Shown one piece after another: positions 61,906 to 64,000 of a DNA stretch of 64,000 bases. The stretch lies in NCBI GenBank assembly GCA_021234155.1, contig JAJEKV010000126.1, positions 186,001 through 250,000 of the forward strand. Reading direction: 5' to 3'. Origin of the DNA: Isoetes taiwanensis. Its lineage: Eukaryota > Streptophyta > Lycopodiopsida > Isoetales > Isoetaceae. A program made the translations under genes and the position numbers. Within the stretch, counting starts at the first letter, position 1, and every line of letters starts with the position of its first letter. The notes below the pieces were generated by a model. The model ran no database searches. It saw only the letters and a list, made by a program, of their open reading frames with translations, and was not told the DNA's origin.

Positions 61906-62390
61906 TTTTTTACTTTCTACAACTTTCTATAAGGTTTACAACTTTTTTTAATTATTCGCAATTTTTTTTTTTTACTTTCTACAATTTTCTATAAGGTTTG
62001 CAACTTTTTTAATTATTCTAGAAGGTTCTATGTTCTAGAACCTCCTGGAACCTTCTAGAACATTCTAGATTCTTCTAGAACATGTAGAAGGTTCAAGAAG
62101 TTTCTAGAAGGCTCTAGATTTTCTAGAAGGTTTTAGGTTATTCTAGAACTTCTAGAAGCTCTTGAATTTTCTAGAACATACCATAATTATTTGGAACATC
62201 TTAGAACTTTTTAGAGCATTCTAGAACTTCATTCTAGAACTTTCTAGCCAAGAACTAAAATGCTTATTCTCATCTGGATAGCCTCCTTATATACTGGAAA
62301 AAGAGGCTCTTTTCTACATTTATGCATGTGGGATATATCTGCAAACCCTAAATTCTAGAACAATCCTGAGCATTCTAGAACTATTAAGGT
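61545..62390. repeat. TTCTAGAA-rich field
   Basis: TTCTAGAA and close variants occur more than 20 times at 61,545-61,600 and 62,014-62,375. Many lie in alternating TTC..GAA..TTC spacing, for example TTCTAGAAGGTTC at 62,016-62,028. That spacing matches the heat-shock element consensus, but simple expansion of the palindrome could also explain it. Confidence 0.8.
61911..62018. repeat. Two-copy tandem repeat, ~62 bases
   Basis: TACTTTCTACAA.TTTCTATAAGGTTT.CAACTTTTTT.AATTATTC occurs twice. Confidence 0.9.
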
Positions 62391-63723
62391 TTGAGATAGC
62401 CTTAACAAGAAAAAACCATATATATATTCTTGAATAGAAGTGTGGAAAGTTAGTTAAGGGTTCCCTCCAAATCCCCCTTGTGGGGTAAGGATTAAGTTAA
62501 TTCCCTCTAATGCAAAAAATTGTCAAAATTTAGGAATCCCCAAACAAATGGGCCGGTGAGATGGACCACGGGAGACGCCAAGAAGCTACCCCGGAAGCCA
62601 CGGATCCACGACGGCCAGAGATTGCAAGGCAAACCCGGCGGCGGGGATGCAGCGGTATAGGCTATAAAGCATCTAGAAGCCACTAATAATCTATATATAA
62701 TTACTAAAAAGCAAAATCATTAGTTTGTGTGCACTTTGGTAGTTGATTTTGTTGCATGTGTGAAAAACTCTTATTATAGGCGAGTAGGATTTAGAGTGAA
62801 AGAATGCGCGGTTTTTCTCATTCATTCTCGCGTCGTTGTATTAATTGCTAGATTCTTATATATGTAGCTACGGCGATCTAGAAGTCAGGGTTTTAAGAAG
62901 CGGGTCTTTTCATGAGTTGCTCACCCCATCGTTTTGACCTAGCTTGATCTTTGATATGTGTACGTAAAGACAAATGTCATGTGCTTTATTAATTTGTTTT
63001 TTTGAACCTTGGCTTTCAAGCAATTAGAGGTAAAATATCTGCCATTTGGATTCCACACGATTTTTGTATTTATACTGTCATAGTTCAGCCACAGCAATTG
63101 CTTTCTTTGTATGCATTGCATTCAGTTCTACTATTGGATTCTTGTGGGGTGTAGACTTATTTGTATTAGATTTGCTTTATTTTCTGCTCAGGATCGTCGG
63201 TATCTTAAGGTTTGTTATGAATCCTAGTTTTGTCGCGGCATCTTGACCAACAATTTCAATGTAGGCCCTTAAATGTAAAATCAGTTGGAGGTGATGTATA
63301 ACTATGTTTTCGGCTCATTCATTCTTGTGCTCATCCATTCTTGTGCTCATTTTACTCTTGGAACCTATTTGCTATAGATTTTGATAGCCCGACTCACGGC
63401 GGTTACATTCTTTGGGCTGCATTTCTAGCGTTGGTTCTTCATATCGGTAATGTCTTCAGGATTTTGGTAGTTTTCTTACATGTCTTAGAAGATTTTTAGC
63501 CCATTAGGTGCTTATGAGCGACATATTTGCTTACTTATGGATTTTTTAAGGTTGAATTGAGTTGAGCGGTACAGGTTTAAGGACTACTTGGAATGATGTC
63601 GAGAGTTAGATGTTAGGATTGAACATCTCTGACTGTTTCATAGCTAAGCCCGACATAAATATTTAGGGAGGTAGATAACCTATGATCCTTCTTTATGAGT
63701 ATTTTTCCTTCTGATGATGTCTC
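62391..63723. other. Intergenic, no recognised gene
   Basis: A GC-rich patch at 62,555-62,670 interrupts AT-rich DNA. A plus frame at 63,046-63,246 is hydrophobic but has no recognisable family. Confidence 0.5.
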
Positions 63724-63817
63724 TACACATAGATTTGGAGATCTAGAAGAGAATAGAATCTATCTAAGGGTGCTACACATAGATTTGGAAGTCTAGAGAA
63801 TAGAATCTATCTAAGAT
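63724..63817. repeat. Two-copy tandem repeat, ~50 bases
   Basis: CTACACATAGATTTGGA.ATCTAGA..AGAATAGAATCTATCTAAG occurs twice. Confidence 0.92.
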
Positions 63818-64000
63818 GCATAACAAACTTGCACATCAGAGGTAACATTCACGTTTTTCCCCAACTCATGTTCTTCTTCTTCCTTCATCCTCTTTTTCTA
63901 TGTCTTTCAATACCTACAAGATCTGAAATCATCCCGCAATTCTCTCACGAATATAATATTTTAACAATAGTAATATAAGTCCTCAAAAGGTAAATGTTCT

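Overview
The window reads as nuclear DNA of a vascular plant, from a repeat-rich and gene-poor part of a large genome. It is AT-rich, carries plant-type Ty1/copia, L1-type LINE, hAT-like and CACTA-like remnants, and has a split beta-amylase gene fragment with GT..AG introns. I see no bacterial operon, CRISPR array, rRNA or convincing tRNA. A 676-base run of N (51,493-52,168) is an assembly gap. Almost every recognisable protein is broken by frameshifts or stops, so most entries are homology-bearing fragments, not intact genes.

Layout: 0.09-0.57 kb, a foldback/MITE-like element with ~120-base inverted arms; 1.9-2.3 kb, a copia reverse transcriptase scrap; 5.2 and 7.65 kb, two copies of an unidentified exon on the minus strand; 8,082-12,559, a copia element with both LTRs, PBS, PPT and a decayed pol, sitting between two minus-strand ORFs of what may be one host gene; 15.8-17.2 kb, weak gypsy-like and LINE 3'-end signals; 21.3-22.65 kb, the best host-gene signal, five exons of a beta-amylase resembling the BAM2/BAM7/BAM8 clade; 26.7-29.2 kb, a LINE with ORF1 and the first codons of ORF2; 29.9-30.7 kb, twin TATA-box modules; 34.4-36.3 kb, a CACTA-like candidate with AAATGGC-rich ends; 41.9-42.46 kb, a CACTA terminus; 42.46-48.2 kb, two direct copies of a hAT-like (ZNF862/DUF4371-type) transposase on the minus strand; 52.3-54.1 kb, LINE ORF2; 57.4-59.5 kb, a ~1 kb tandem duplication; 59.8-60.2 kb, a second foldback copy; 61.3-62.4 kb, a degenerate minisatellite followed by a dense TTCTAGAA field resembling heat-shock elements.

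One observation affects all the others. Where two copies of a repeat can be compared, CAG in one copy is often CG or CGT in the other, and CTG(G) is often CCG(G). This fits a systematic base-calling problem at CHG-methylated sites (inference). Some frameshifts and stops here may therefore be assembly errors, and LTR divergence should not be used for dating. I found no clearly new functional system. The most interesting leads are the beta-amylase locus, the twin promoter modules, the TTCTAGAA field, and the transposon arrangement at 34-48 kb.
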